From: Mariniblastus sp.
Lineage (GTDB): Bacteria > Planctomycetota > Planctomycetia > Pirellulales > Pirellulaceae
Reading direction: 5' to 3'
NCBI GenBank assembly: GCA_022447555.1
Contig: JAKVBF010000017.1
Span: 24,132-86,541, forward strand
DNA: 62,410 bases
The first letter of the stretch is position 1, and every line of letters starts with the position of its first letter. Position numbers and translations under genes: made by a program. The notes below the pieces were generated by a model that did not search any database, was not told the origin of the DNA, and saw only the letters and a list, made by a program, of their open reading frames with translations. This document shows, piece after piece, positions 19,325-28,946 of this stretch.

Positions 19325-20845
19325 ATGTTTGCGCGTTGGAAACAGTCACCCGCAGGAATGTCCAAGGGCGATCACAACGGTGGCAGTCAGGCAAATTTTT
19401 TAGCTTGGGGCCAGCCACGGTTCTTCTTGTTGTTGTTAGGGGTAGTTGCCCAAGCGGTGACGATTTGGATCACATGGCCCTTGTGGGAGGTGCGAAGTTC
19501 TCCACCCAACCTGCCTCTCTTTAACGTCGGTGATTTCCCCATGTCATTCACTTTGACGTTGATGGCGTCGCTGGTGTTGATTGTCTGGTTTCCTCGCGTC
19601 GGTATCTGGTTCCATTTGATGGTGTTGCTATTTGCCGCCGTGCTGGATCAGTTTCGGATGGTTCCACAAGTATTGATTACTTGGTTGTTGATGGCGGCCG
19701 TGATCTACGACTGGGCAACCATGATCGGACGTTGGTACTTGGTTTCCGTTTGGTTTTGGGCGGGGCTTCACAAGCTGCTTTCACCGGACTGGTTGGGATT
19801 CCAATCGTTTGAATTGCTTAGTGAATGTGCCACTGTTTTGGATGCAGGCGATTATTATCTGTTGTTTGCTTGGGGGGTTGGGCTTTGTGAAATGCTGCTA
19901 GGTCTGGCGGCATGGCTCCGTCCTCGCTGGGCGGCTTATGGGTGCCTAGGTGTGCACTTGGGGATCACCCTGTTTTTGGGGCTTTTCTTCTTGGGCGGTA
20001 ATGATAGCGTGATCCCTTGGAATATCGCGATGGCTGTTATTGGATTTTGGATATTGCGACAGTCTGCCAATCAAAGCAAGGTGACGCGCGGTGAGCGGAT
20101 TTGTCTTTTGATTTTTTTAATCCTTCCATGCGGTTTCTATGTTGGTTGGGTTGGTCGGACTTTTTCCCATGTTCTTTATTCTGGAAATATCCCTCAGGGT
20201 TACATCACGCGTTTGCAGCCTCCCAATGAAAGAATACGGGGGTGGGGTGACCTTGAGGTCCCGTTTCCAAATGAGAGGGGGGCAATTAAGCAGTATTTCG
20301 CCAAGACTGCGTCTCCCGGAGAGAAGCTGCACATTCGCGATCCGCGACCATGGTTGGCGGATCAATATTGGCTTATGACCGGGAATGGTCCCGTCGGTTT
20401 AAACGAAACAGAATTCTCGCTTGGTTCAGAGGGTGTCTCGGAGGGAATGCCCTTGGACGACAACAGGGCTTTGTTTGCTTTGTCAGAGGCGGGTGCCGAA
20501 ATGCGAAAAAAGGATGCAGAGTCGATGGTGTTTGCCATTGTCTTTCCACCGGAGAAATTTAAATCGGAACATTTAGACTGGCTGTCGGGTTTGCAGAACT
20601 TAGAGCAAGTGCAATTGGCTGGGACCGCGGTGACGAATGAGGATATAAAAAAGCTTGGTGTTTTGCCTAAATTGCTGGGGGTGGGTTTAGACAATACGAA
20701 TGTCACAAACGCGGGAATCGAACATCTGAAGGGGATCAAAACCTTGAGGCTAATTAATTTCCGCGACACGTCAATCACCCAGGACGCGGTTGATCGCGTG
20801 ATTCGAGCAGCGACCGATTTATCCCTACCAAATGCCCCTCACTGA
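19325..20845 (+). CDS. Polytopic membrane protein with C-terminal leucine-rich repeats
   Basis: The first 300 residues hold about eight membrane helices and the segment FWAGLHKLLSPDW, which recalls the HTTM/DoxX class of membrane proteins. A soluble region follows, and the last 90 residues form three leucine-rich repeats of the 24-residue planctomycete type (LEQVQLAGTAVTNEDIKKL; LLGVGLDNTNVTNAGIEHL; LRLINFRDTSITQDAVDRV). The repeat domain probably faces the cytoplasm or periplasm and binds a protein partner; no enzyme activity can be assigned. The frame is open from a TTG at 19268; the ATG at 19325 has a weak CGGGA upstream, and an ATG at 19358 is also possible. The end is 28 bases from the convergent M16 gene. 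Confidence 0.7.
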   Translation: MFARWKQSPAGMSKGDHNGGSQANFLAWGQPRFFLLLLGVVAQAVTIWITWPLWEVRSSPPNLPLFNVGDFPMSFTLTLMASLVLIVWFPRVGIWFHLMVLLFAAVLDQFRMVPQVLITWLLMAAVIYDWATMIGRWYLVSVWFWAGLHKLLSPDWLGFQSFELLSECATVLDAGDYYLLFAWGVGLCEMLLGLAAWLRPRWAAYGCLGVHLGITLFLGLFFLGGNDSVIPWNIAMAVIGFWILRQSANQSKVTRGERICLLIFLILPCGFYVGWVGRTFSHVLYSGNIPQGYITRLQPPNERIRGWGDLEVPFPNERGAIKQYFAKTASPGEKLHIRDPRPWLADQYWLMTGNGPVGLNETEFSLGSEGVSEGMPLDDNRALFALSEAGAEMRKKDAESMVFAIVFPPEKFKSEHLDWLSGLQNLEQVQLAGTAVTNEDIKKLGVLPKLLGVGLDNTNVTNAGIEHLKGIKTLRLINFRDTSITQDAVDRVIRAATDLSLPNAPH

Positions 20846-20873
20846 GCGGGCACTTAGGACAACCTGTGAGCGA

Positions 20874-22112
20874 TTAGGATGCTGGTCGTAAATCAGTGCG
20901 TGGCCCAATCACCAGCGTCATATTGTTTTGATGTGGGTATTTTTGAATCACGTCGTTCACTTGTTCTAGGGTGATCGACTCGTAAATTTGGGCAATTTCT
21001 GTAACGCTTTTAAAAGGCTGATCGACCAGCCACTGCGCGCCCACTGAAAACATCCGGCTTTCGGTACGTTCGCTGGATAGCACAATGTGGGAGGCGATTT
21101 TCCGTTTAGCCAGATCAAGTTCTTTTTGAGTGATTCCTTTTTCTGAGAAATTGTTTTGCACCCGTTTCAGACGATTGATGTTTTCCTGAGCGTCATCCGG
21201 ACCGCAGCAAATATAAGTGAGTACCAAACCACTGCTTAGGTATTCATAGGCTCCGGCTCCGGCCGATTCCGCAACGCCCCTGTCGAGAAACTCCCAATAC
21301 AAGCGGCTGCCACTGTCGTCGCCGAGGATCGCTGTTGCAACTCGCGAAGCGTATCGTTCCTCTGATTCGGAGTCAGGTCCCGGAGCGAGTTGTAAGATGT
21401 ATTGCTGATTAGAAACCGGTTTGTGCAAGCACTCAAATCCAGTCTGATAATCAGCTTGCTCAGGAGAGCGGTTGGCCGGGAATGATTGCCAATCGCCGCA
21501 GCTCTTTTCGAGGTCGGCAACCAGTCGTTCAAAATCGATGTCTCCAGCGGCTGCAAAAGCAATGTTACCCGGGCTGTATCGCAAGTCGAAATAGTCTCGC
21601 ATTTGATGGGCCGTCAATCCCGAGACCGTATCCACCGTTCCCAGAACGCTCTGGCCTAGCGGGTGAGTCCCAAAAAAGCTGGACATCAATTGTTCGTGCC
21701 CCCCGTAGGGTGGCTGGTCTTGGTACATCAGGATTTCTTCAATGATGACTTTCTTTTCGGTTTCAAAATCTTCTTCCCGCAAACTTGGCCGCATCAAGTC
21801 GCTCATTAAATGAACCATTTGAGATTGGAACTCTGGCAGCACCGCGGCATGGTAGACGGTGCTTTCTTCTCCCGTTCTGGCATTACTGGAAGAACCCATT
21901 TCGTCCAGTTCTAAGTTGACTTGCTCGGCCGAGCGATTGGGTGTTCCTTTGAAGACCATGTGTTCCAAGAAGTGGCTGACCCCACCGATCTCAGGGGTTT
22001 CGTCCCGAGAGCCAGCTCGGACGAAGAAGCCAAAAGCGGACATGTAAGCCCTGGGGTTACATTCTGCTAGGATCGTCAGGCCATTATCCAATTGGTGTTG
22101 GCGATATTCCAT
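20874..22112 (-). CDS. M16 (insulinase-family) zinc peptidase, catalytic subunit
   Basis: The product is 412 residues, the size of a half-length M16 protein. The inverted zinc motif HFLEH is at residues 47-51, with the downstream glutamate in VIIEEILMYQD, so the zinc site looks complete. The C-terminal half is a second M16 fold; the R/Y pair that usually helps bind substrate is not seen in its normal form (GSRLYWEFLDRGVAES instead of SRLF..VRE..GL.Y). The gene starts inside the preceding M16 gene with a 29-base overlap, so the two are translated together and likely form a heterodimer. No signal peptide: cytoplasmic. Confidence 0.9.
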   Translation of the reverse strand: MEYRQHQLDNGLTILAECNPRAYMSAFGFFVRAGSRDETPEIGGVSHFLEHMVFKGTPNRSAEQVNLELDEMGSSSNARTGEESTVYHAAVLPEFQSQMVHLMSDLMRPSLREEDFETEKKVIIEEILMYQDQPPYGGHEQLMSSFFGTHPLGQSVLGTVDTVSGLTAHQMRDYFDLRYSPGNIAFAAAGDIDFERLVADLEKSCGDWQSFPANRSPEQADYQTGFECLHKPVSNQQYILQLAPGPDSESEERYASRVATAILGDDSGSRLYWEFLDRGVAESAGAGAYEYLSSGLVLTYICCGPDDAQENINRLKRVQNNFSEKGITQKELDLAKRKIASHIVLSSERTESRMFSVGAQWLVDQPFKSVTEIAQIYESITLEQVNDVIQKYPHQNNMTLVIGPRTDLRPAS

Positions 22113-23355
22113 TGTTGTCCATTTCCAGTGGCTGCGATCCGAGAGTGACTAGGTCGAAGGTTTGCGGTGGATTCTGTTCCAAGAACTGATTGATCTCAGA
22201 CACGGTCAAGGTCGAGATATTAGAGTTGATTTCATCGAGGGTGCGAACACGATTGAAGTGGAACCAGTCGCCGGTGATGCTGCCAGCTCTTGCGCGACAA
22301 GATTCCTGTTGCATGATTAAGTCCGAGCGAACTTGGACTTTGAGTCGGCGAAGTTCATCTTCGGTAATTCCCTCTCTGAGGTTGGTTAATTGCTGCAGGA
22401 TGACATCTAAAGATTCTTGGGCTCGGTCACTAGAGGTTCCGCAGTAGCAAATCACGGACCCTCGATCTCGCACGCTGTGGTTGCTGGCGAAAACCGTATA
22501 ACACAAGCCTCGCTTTTCACGAACCTCTGAAAACAACCGCGAGCTCATCCCGCCGCTTAGCACCGAAACACTCCCGAGTTGTTTGTAATAATCCGGGTGA
22601 GAGTAACAAACACCGGGGTAGGCAAGTGCGATGTGAGTTTGCTGGCTCTCGAAGGGGAGGTGGCAGGTTCCGTGCTGGGGAGGGCTTTTAAGGGGGGGGA
22701 TTTCGGGTTTGTGCTGCCAATCCGCGAAAAGTTGACCCACGTGGTCTTTTAAAGCCGACCAGTTAATTTTCCCAGCAACCCCTAGGATCATTCCATTGGG
22801 TCGATACTGTTTTTCGTAAAATGTTTTCAAATCATTCAGGGTGATTGAGCCCACTGACTGCGCTGTGCCATGGCAGTCTCGCCCATCCGGTTGACCGTAA
22901 TAACGCTCTCTTAATCTCAATAATGCGCGTTGAGGTAAGTCGTCTTCAATGGCCGCAATTTCTTGATTGCAAACTTGTCGGCCATCCTCGAGTTGATTTT
23001 CTGGGAAGTGCGGACGCCGCATTACATCGGCGAAGATACCAAGGGCTTCCTCAAGTTGGCCGGCGCAGGAAGCGCCGGAATAATGAGTGCCGTAGACGGA
23101 TGCGTTGGAGGAGTAGTCCACGCCCAACGCCTCCAGTGCTTCGATGTATTGACGGCTGTCTCGTTCCCCAGCTCCCCGTTGTACCATCTCGCAAACGAAA
23201 TTTGCGACACCAATCTGATGGGCGGGATCGTATCGACAGCCTGCCGGCACTTGGAATGAAAAGGCAGCCGATTCCAGCCAAGGCATAGATTGACCAATCA
23301 GTACGAGCCCGTTTTCGAAGTGGTGACTGTGGATAAGTTGTTCTTGTTCGGTCAT
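22084..23355 (-). CDS. M16-family peptidase-like protein lacking the zinc motif
   Basis: This is a 423-residue M16 fold. Where the partner has HFLEH, this one has N-F-V-C-E (residues 52-56), so it cannot bind zinc in the usual way. It does keep the substrate-binding R/Y motif SSRLFSEVREKRGLCYTV in the C-terminal half. Heterodimeric M16 peptidases such as mitochondrial processing peptidase and Sphingomonas-type pairs divide labour in the same way. The ATG at 23355 was chosen over a TTG at 23400; AGGTAA lies about ten bases upstream. It overlaps the catalytic gene by 29 bases. Confidence 0.88.
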   Translation of the reverse strand: MTEQEQLIHSHHFENGLVLIGQSMPWLESAAFSFQVPAGCRYDPAHQIGVANFVCEMVQRGAGERDSRQYIEALEALGVDYSSNASVYGTHYSGASCAGQLEEALGIFADVMRRPHFPENQLEDGRQVCNQEIAAIEDDLPQRALLRLRERYYGQPDGRDCHGTAQSVGSITLNDLKTFYEKQYRPNGMILGVAGKINWSALKDHVGQLFADWQHKPEIPPLKSPPQHGTCHLPFESQQTHIALAYPGVCYSHPDYYKQLGSVSVLSGGMSSRLFSEVREKRGLCYTVFASNHSVRDRGSVICYCGTSSDRAQESLDVILQQLTNLREGITEDELRRLKVQVRSDLIMQQESCRARAGSITGDWFHFNRVRTLDEINSNISTLTVSEINQFLEQNPPQTFDLVTLGSQPLEMDNNGISPTPIG

Positions 23356-23492
23356 GCCGTAGATTACCTGTGGCCAGGCTTTTGATATCACAATGTCCAA
23401 TCGAGAGATTCTAGCGTGCCGCGTGGGTTTCGCGTAGCGGTCAGGCGGTCACCACTGCTTAGCTTTCATGATCATATGGTTTAATCTTAGGG

Positions 23493-25106
23493 CTATTTGC
23501 TTTCCCGATCTTGACGGAACTGCTTGGCCCGCTGATTCCATTGTTCGACCATTTGTAAGACCCTTTCTGGCTGGGCCTCTGCAAGGTCCCTTGTTTCGGA
23601 TCGGTCTTGTGATAAATCGAATAGTTGCCATGGTTCTGCTTTGGCTCGCACTAATTTGAAATCACCAACTCGAAGTCCCGAGTTACCGGTGTGGTACCAG
23701 AATAGATCTTCCCTAGGGAGTGTTTTATCGGTTGTGAAGGTCGAGGCAAAACTCGTCCCCGGGAATTTAGGGAAATTAGGAGCGGGCTCGCTTTGGTCGG
23801 GTTTCGAAGCTACCTCCAACAACGTGGGAACGATGTCAATCACGTGGGCTGGGCTCGTTCTAAGAGCATTTGCCCCGCGGATGGAGCGCGGCCAATGGGC
23901 AATCATCGGGGTAGCGATGCCACCCTCGTGAACCCATGTTTTGTGCTTTCTGAAGGGCGTGTTGCAAGTGGTGGACCAGCCAGGTCCCAAACATAGATGG
24001 CTCGCGGCCGAGCCGGGCTCGGCTTGCGGATCATGTCCATCATCTCGCACCATGATTTCGGCGCTCGCACCGTTGTCAGAGAGAAAAAGAATAAGTGTGT
24101 TATCCCAAGCGCCCATCGCTTTGAGTTGCGCAAAGATTCGACCTATCTCTTGATCCATCCGATCGACCATCGCCGCGTGGATTTCCATCTTGTCCGCTTG
24201 AAACCTCTTTTGTTCCGGAGTCAACTCGGCCCAAGGGTGGGGGCGGTTGACCTCGTCCGGCCCCAGTTGTTTGAGGTGCTCAGGGAAATCATAGGGCGGA
24301 CCGAGATCTCGCTCAGGGAGCGAAAGTTGTCCAAATGGAAGTCCTAATGATTGTTGACGTTTCCATCGTTCCTTACGAATGACATCCCAGCCTTGGTCGT
24401 ATTGGCCAGAATATTTGGCAATGTCCTGTGGCAACGCGTGCAATGGGAAATGAGGTGCGGTAAACGTGACGAATGAAAGAAAGGGTTCGTCCGGGGAATT
24501 TTTTTCATGGTCCGATAAACATTGGATCGCGTGATCAGCGATGGCTGTGGTGACGTAATAATCCGTTCCAGGTTCAACCGGTGGTTGAACGACGTCATTT
24601 ATTTTGGTTGTTTTTGGATGGAAAAATCGACCATGATCACGCATCCAAAACGACCGATCGAATCCATTTTCAGTTGGATTCCCATCGATGTGCCATTTTC
24701 CTGAATGGTAAGACTGGTAATGAGGCAGTCGAACCGGGAGCAGTTTCGCGTACGCCGGGCGTTTGCCGTTATTGCCACCTTGATTCACCCCAGGAAGTCG
24801 ATCTCGATTGACCTGATGAGGGTAGTAGCCCGTCATGATGGAAGCCCGCGTCGGCCAGCAACGACCGGTGTTATAAAACTGAGAGTAGCGAAGCCCGTCT
24901 TTCGCAAGCTCATCCAAATGGGGCGTTTGGATTTCTCCTCCATAGCAACCTAAATCTGAAAATCCAAGATCGTCAGCCAAGATGATCATGATGTTTGGTG
25001 ACGGATCGTTGTTGTTTGGTTCCGATGCATGCAGCGTCAATGGCAGCATCAAGACGCAAAAGAGAAATGCGGAACCGAGTGATTTCAAGCGTTGGTAAAT
25101 TGCCAT
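23493..25106 (-). CDS. Secreted sulfatase
   Basis: The protein has 537 residues with a signal peptide (cleavage near LHAS). The sulfatase signature CWPTR, with the cysteine at residue 83 that would be changed to formylglycine, is intact within GRCWPTRASIMTG. Metal ligands are visible in ILADDLGF and FLSDNGASAE, with the lysine and histidine of GKWH and HEGGIATPMI. It is an exported hydrolase of organic sulfate esters; planctomycetes have many and use them on algal polysaccharides. The substrate cannot be told. It is followed 138 bases later by the M16 pair on the same strand, and is divergent from the barrel protein. Confidence 0.92.
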   Translation of the reverse strand: MAIYQRLKSLGSAFLFCVLMLPLTLHASEPNNNDPSPNIMIILADDLGFSDLGCYGGEIQTPHLDELAKDGLRYSQFYNTGRCWPTRASIMTGYYPHQVNRDRLPGVNQGGNNGKRPAYAKLLPVRLPHYQSYHSGKWHIDGNPTENGFDRSFWMRDHGRFFHPKTTKINDVVQPPVEPGTDYYVTTAIADHAIQCLSDHEKNSPDEPFLSFVTFTAPHFPLHALPQDIAKYSGQYDQGWDVIRKERWKRQQSLGLPFGQLSLPERDLGPPYDFPEHLKQLGPDEVNRPHPWAELTPEQKRFQADKMEIHAAMVDRMDQEIGRIFAQLKAMGAWDNTLILFLSDNGASAEIMVRDDGHDPQAEPGSAASHLCLGPGWSTTCNTPFRKHKTWVHEGGIATPMIAHWPRSIRGANALRTSPAHVIDIVPTLLEVASKPDQSEPAPNFPKFPGTSFASTFTTDKTLPREDLFWYHTGNSGLRVGDFKLVRAKAEPWQLFDLSQDRSETRDLAEAQPERVLQMVEQWNQRAKQFRQDRESK

Positions 25107-25379
25107 CTGTCGTATTCCTGATGATCCGAATGTTAAAAATTGACTTAGTGCTAGCGAAAATCAGGAATCGCGTCATTTTCATTTACCGAAACCGGAACAC
25201 AAAAGCTGGTTAAACTTTGCGGGTTATGCCGATAAAGAAAGCGGGGTCGTCTTTTGCGATTGCGTAGATTTCGTGAGCGCGGCTCGTGATGGTTGGAAAT
25301 CCAATGGGGGTTGGATGACGGAAAGCGATGATTATAGCCTTCCGAATGAATAAATACGAATCGAATTGGAGTGTTCCCG

Positions 25380-27299
25380 ATGGAACGTTGTCATTGGAGC
25401 CTGTTGGTCCTTGTAGTATTGGCGGCCATTCCTGCGATTGCTCAGGAAAAGTCTGTCAAAAATCATGTGCAGGGTTCGAAGGAATTGGTTTCAGAGGAGA
25501 CATGGTCAAACCAGAGCAGCCCTTCGCAGACGGACTTTATCAACGAGACTTATGAAGACATGTTGGCAGCACAGTTGAATCAGGGCATCTTCGACCCAAT
25601 ACGCTTGGCCGCTGCCGTTCAACATCCCTCACGAGAAGTCCCATTAGAGGGTAAGGAAAACAGACAGCTCAATCATCCCCCTTCCCGTCTGACTGTCAAC
25701 CGTCAACCTCCAACGCGCACCAAGCGGCTGAGTACCTCACAGAGATTGGCGGCAGAGCCGCATGTTTTGAATTCGTTAGCCGGGGCTTCGGTATCTTCAT
25801 CGCATCGTCAGCAAGTCAAAGAAGCTGAATCCGCATCGATGGATCCAGTTCAATGGGCTGATTTGGAGATTCGGAAGGAGCTGGAAGCCGCCTATGATGC
25901 GCTGCTCGTTTCTCCTGAATCAAAGTCATGGAAAGCCATGAATCTTTCGCTTATCGAACAGCAAACCGTTGAGTTAGGAGCTTCGGGCGATGCACACCCA
26001 CAGGATTTGGAGGCTCGTCAGACTGCGGTCATCATGTCAGTTGCAGGGAAAGTAGAGCAGTTGGCTTGTGAACACGAATCGGGTGATGTGGGCGCAGAAA
26101 GCATTTCGGCTGATATGGAAATCACCAAGGAGCCCAGTGGTGTCAGCATTGCTGCATTTGTTGTCGACGAGGAGCGAGACGTTCCACCGGTTCCGGCTTT
26201 ACCGGTTTTCGCCGCTCGTGAGCTTAAGCCAAAAAACATCTCGATTACGCCTCAAGTCGATCAGCCGGGCGAGCAGTCAGGTCGGATCGAAGGTGTGGTG
26301 CCCCCTCCTGAATTGGGGGTAGAAAAACGGTCGTTGTTTACTGCACCGTCTCCAGATGACAAGATACTAGGGGAGCAGGAGGGGGAGGTGGAACCCAAGG
26401 AATCGCCGGTAACTTTGGCTGCAGAGGAGACGATTCCATTTGTTCCACCCATTGTCGATTCGCTAGGCGATGTCTTGGAATGTGACCAACCGGTTTGTGA
26501 CCAATCGGTCGCTGACTCCATGGGCGTCGGAACGGATTCCCTGTTTTCATTTGCAAGAGATCGAAGAAAAGGTCGCGGTTTTGAGCTGCGTTTTGATATC
26601 GGTTTGGGCAACCGCGGTGGTCACTCCAAACAGCGTGCCTCGGATTGTGGCTGGTATGGCCTACGCTGCCCGGAGGTGTATTACAGCGTTTTCGGGGGTG
26701 CGACATCCGTTTCGAATATGGTTGACACCATTCTGCTTGGTGACAGTGGCGGTGATGGGAATGTGGTGATACAGCCCGTGATCGAAACCGAAGTGGAGTA
26801 TGCCTTCGAAGATGCCTTTGCGGTTGGCTTCGCTGTTGGCCAAATTCATGGTCGTCATTTGCGCACCGAATTGGAAATGTCATTTCGTAATAATAATGCC
26901 GAGTCTCTTAGTGTCTCACAGTCGGGTGAACGGGATTTGTATGATTTAGATGGAGAACTACGAAGCTTCTCCGGTATGGGGAACGCTTACTGGGAATTTG
27001 TTGACTTTCCAATGCTGCGTATCAAGCCTTACGTGGGTGCGGGTGTTGGGTTCGCACTTATCGATTCTGAATTGGCGTGGGATGGATTTCGCTTACTAGA
27101 TGATTCTTACGAGAAGGATTCCGCGTTTGCGTATCAGGCGATGGCGGGTGTCAACGTCTGTACGGGGCCCAAGATGAGTCTGTTTGTTGAGTACCGGTAT
27201 TTCGGAACCGATTCAATTAGGTACAAAGTTGGTAGTTTGTCTAACGAATTTAAGGTCGCAACAGATAACGTGTTCGTTGGCTTGCGGTTTAAATTTTAG
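25380..27299 (+). CDS. Outer-membrane beta-barrel protein with long N-terminal domain
   Basis: A 639-residue protein beginning with a signal peptide (cleavage at AIAQ). Residues about 25-400 are of low complexity, rich in Glu, Pro and Ser, and probably disordered. The last 200 residues show alternating hydrophobic strands separated by acidic turns, with VYYSVFGGATSV at the start, KPYVGAGVGFALID, YQAMAGVNVCTG and a final strand ending VFVGLRFKF; the C-terminal Phe is typical of outer-membrane barrels. The ATG at 25380 has GGAG eight bases upstream and was preferred to a GTG at 25371. Porin-like or OmpA-like barrel; the ligand is unknown. Confidence 0.8.
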   Translation: MERCHWSLLVLVVLAAIPAIAQEKSVKNHVQGSKELVSEETWSNQSSPSQTDFINETYEDMLAAQLNQGIFDPIRLAAAVQHPSREVPLEGKENRQLNHPPSRLTVNRQPPTRTKRLSTSQRLAAEPHVLNSLAGASVSSSHRQQVKEAESASMDPVQWADLEIRKELEAAYDALLVSPESKSWKAMNLSLIEQQTVELGASGDAHPQDLEARQTAVIMSVAGKVEQLACEHESGDVGAESISADMEITKEPSGVSIAAFVVDEERDVPPVPALPVFAARELKPKNISITPQVDQPGEQSGRIEGVVPPPELGVEKRSLFTAPSPDDKILGEQEGEVEPKESPVTLAAEETIPFVPPIVDSLGDVLECDQPVCDQSVADSMGVGTDSLFSFARDRRKGRGFELRFDIGLGNRGGHSKQRASDCGWYGLRCPEVYYSVFGGATSVSNMVDTILLGDSGGDGNVVIQPVIETEVEYAFEDAFAVGFAVGQIHGRHLRTELEMSFRNNNAESLSVSQSGERDLYDLDGELRSFSGMGNAYWEFVDFPMLRIKPYVGAGVGFALIDSELAWDGFRLLDDSYEKDSAFAYQAMAGVNVCTGPKMSLFVEYRYFGTDSIRYKVGSLSNEFKVATDNVFVGLRFKF

Positions 27300-27711
27300 A
27301 AGGTAACGCTGCCCAAAAATATGCAGATCCAGGTTGGTGGATTCTTGTTTCGAAATCCCCGCTCCTAATCGAGATCTTTTCGCCCGAGGCGCAGGTGATT
27401 GGGTATTCGGTTTCTAACTAAACTTGCCGCTCAATGGCAAGTCAGACCCCGCCTGGCGATTTTGTGATTTGAATTTCTAAGTGGTCACCGAACGTTTGAA
27501 AAATTAAGGCAAGACGATGGCCTTGCCATGCGAATACGGCTTTTTGTTTGTCGACTTAGGTTGCCTACTATAATCCGCTCAGAAGTCGTGTTATGAACCG
27601 GCGAGAGCCTTCGCTTCGTTGACCGATTAAGCGTCGCAAGTTAAAATTCCGAGACGACATCGCTTCGTGATTGAGGTAGTGCGGTTTTTGGGATTTGGTT
27701 TTTCGGTAGAT
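27300..27711. other. Intergenic stretch with two related short hairpins
   Basis: About 410 bases. Two hairpins share the same arms in opposite order: ACTTGCC/GGCAAGT at 27422-27442 and GGCAAG/CTTGCC at 27508-27527. Neither is followed by a T-run, so they are not clear terminators. No gene or RNA recognised. Confidence 0.35.
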
Positions 27712-28362
27712 ATGGATCCATTGCATTTTTGCGTCGCGGTAGCCCCGCTGAGTGTGTATTTTCTGATGGTTGGCTTGATCAATCTCTCAGGATGGCCTTT
27801 CGTCACAACGGGAGCCCGGGATACCGCTGCTTTGGGGATTGGTATTATTGGGTTAGTGGTTGCGGGGCCTCTTGAGCTTTTCTTCCCTGAAGAGGCCGCG
27901 ATACAATTTGGAGGAAACGTTTGGTTTCTGCTCGTCGCATTTTACGGTCTGTGCGTCTCGCTTGTCGTGTTACTGCTCCGCTCGCGGATCGTAGTCTACA
28001 ATCTTACGGGTGAGCAGTTGCGACCTATTCTAAATCAAGTTGCGATTCAATTGGATAAGAAGTCTCGTTGGGTTGGTGACAGCCTTTTAATTCCGGATAT
28101 GAAAGTTCATCTGCACCTGGAATCGGTAGATTGGTTGCGAAATGTCCAATTAATTGCCGGAGGAAACCAACAGAGTTTCGAGGGTTGGCGTTTGCTTGAA
28201 AAAGAGCTGCGGGTTGCGTTGCGATCGGCGCGGGTTCGTCCCAATGTATTGGGATTCGTGATGTTACTTGTCTCTGGCTTTCTGGCAGTTTCTGCTGCCG
28301 GTTGGATGTTATACGATCAACAATCGGTCGCTCAGGCTTTGAATGAGATGCTGCGTCAGTAG
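27712..28362 (+). CDS. Small integral membrane protein of unknown function
   Basis: Three membrane helices lie in the N-terminal 90 residues (for example AALGIGIIGLVVAGPLELF and FLLVAFYGLCVSLVVLLL), then comes a soluble domain of about 100 residues and a last helix near the C-terminus (GFVMLLVSGFLAVSAAGWML). No family recognised. The frame is open from a GTG at 27667, but the ATG at 27712 begins just before the first helix; neither has a good ribosome site, so the start is uncertain. The product from 27712 has 216 residues. Confidence 0.65.
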   Translation: MDPLHFCVAVAPLSVYFLMVGLINLSGWPFVTTGARDTAALGIGIIGLVVAGPLELFFPEEAAIQFGGNVWFLLVAFYGLCVSLVVLLLRSRIVVYNLTGEQLRPILNQVAIQLDKKSRWVGDSLLIPDMKVHLHLESVDWLRNVQLIAGGNQQSFEGWRLLEKELRVALRSARVRPNVLGFVMLLVSGFLAVSAAGWMLYDQQSVAQALNEMLRQ

Positions 28363-28544
28363 CGTTCGGAAGACTTTTCTGAGAGTATCCTTTGCGCCTG
28401 TGAGCCAGCCCTTCAGTGACGAAAAGGGAATGGCTCCCCGCTTGTCTAGGCGTGATAATCTTGACACAACGGGATTTGTATTAAGGACGTTTGCGCTAGA
28501 TTTTGCTACGATGAAAGAGTCACTTGCTCGACTGAAAGGGTCAC

Positions 28545-28946
28545 ATGAAAGTCGTCCACGGAAACCTGCTGAAGTTCATTCCAGCTTCCCATGAAGACCC
28601 AGAAAAACCTGGTGTGCTTAAGAAAATATTAGCCCGCAAAGAGGATTTGATTCGAGGTCAAGTTCAGATGGTGAATTGGTCTCATTTGCCAGCCGGATCG
28701 GCGTTTCAGTCGCACTACCATGAGGACATGCAAGAGGTTTTTGTGATGCTGAATGGTAAGGTTGAAATGAACGTCGATGGCAAAGTGGTTGAACTTGTCG
28801 GAGGCGATGCAGTTCTCGTGGACCCAGGAGAGGTTCATCAAATGAAGAACCTGTGTGAGCAAGATGTACAATATGTCGTGTTTGGCGTTTCGACCGAGAA
28901 GGGTGGCAAAACGGTGGTGGTCTCAGATGGGGGACATTCATCATGA
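28545..28946 (+). CDS. Cupin-domain protein
   Basis: A 133-residue single-cupin protein. Cupin motif 1 reads SHYHEDMQEVFVMLNGKVEM (His, His, Glu metal ligands) and motif 2 reads DPGEVHQMKNL (His ligand), so a metal site is likely. Small cupins of this kind are often isomerases, dioxygenases or sensors, and the exact job is not evident. Its TGA overlaps the ATG of the next gene by four bases (ATGA), so the two are translationally coupled. Confidence 0.85.
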   Translation: MKVVHGNLLKFIPASHEDPEKPGVLKKILARKEDLIRGQVQMVNWSHLPAGSAFQSHYHEDMQEVFVMLNGKVEMNVDGKVVELVGGDAVLVDPGEVHQMKNLCEQDVQYVVFGVSTEKGGKTVVVSDGGHSS

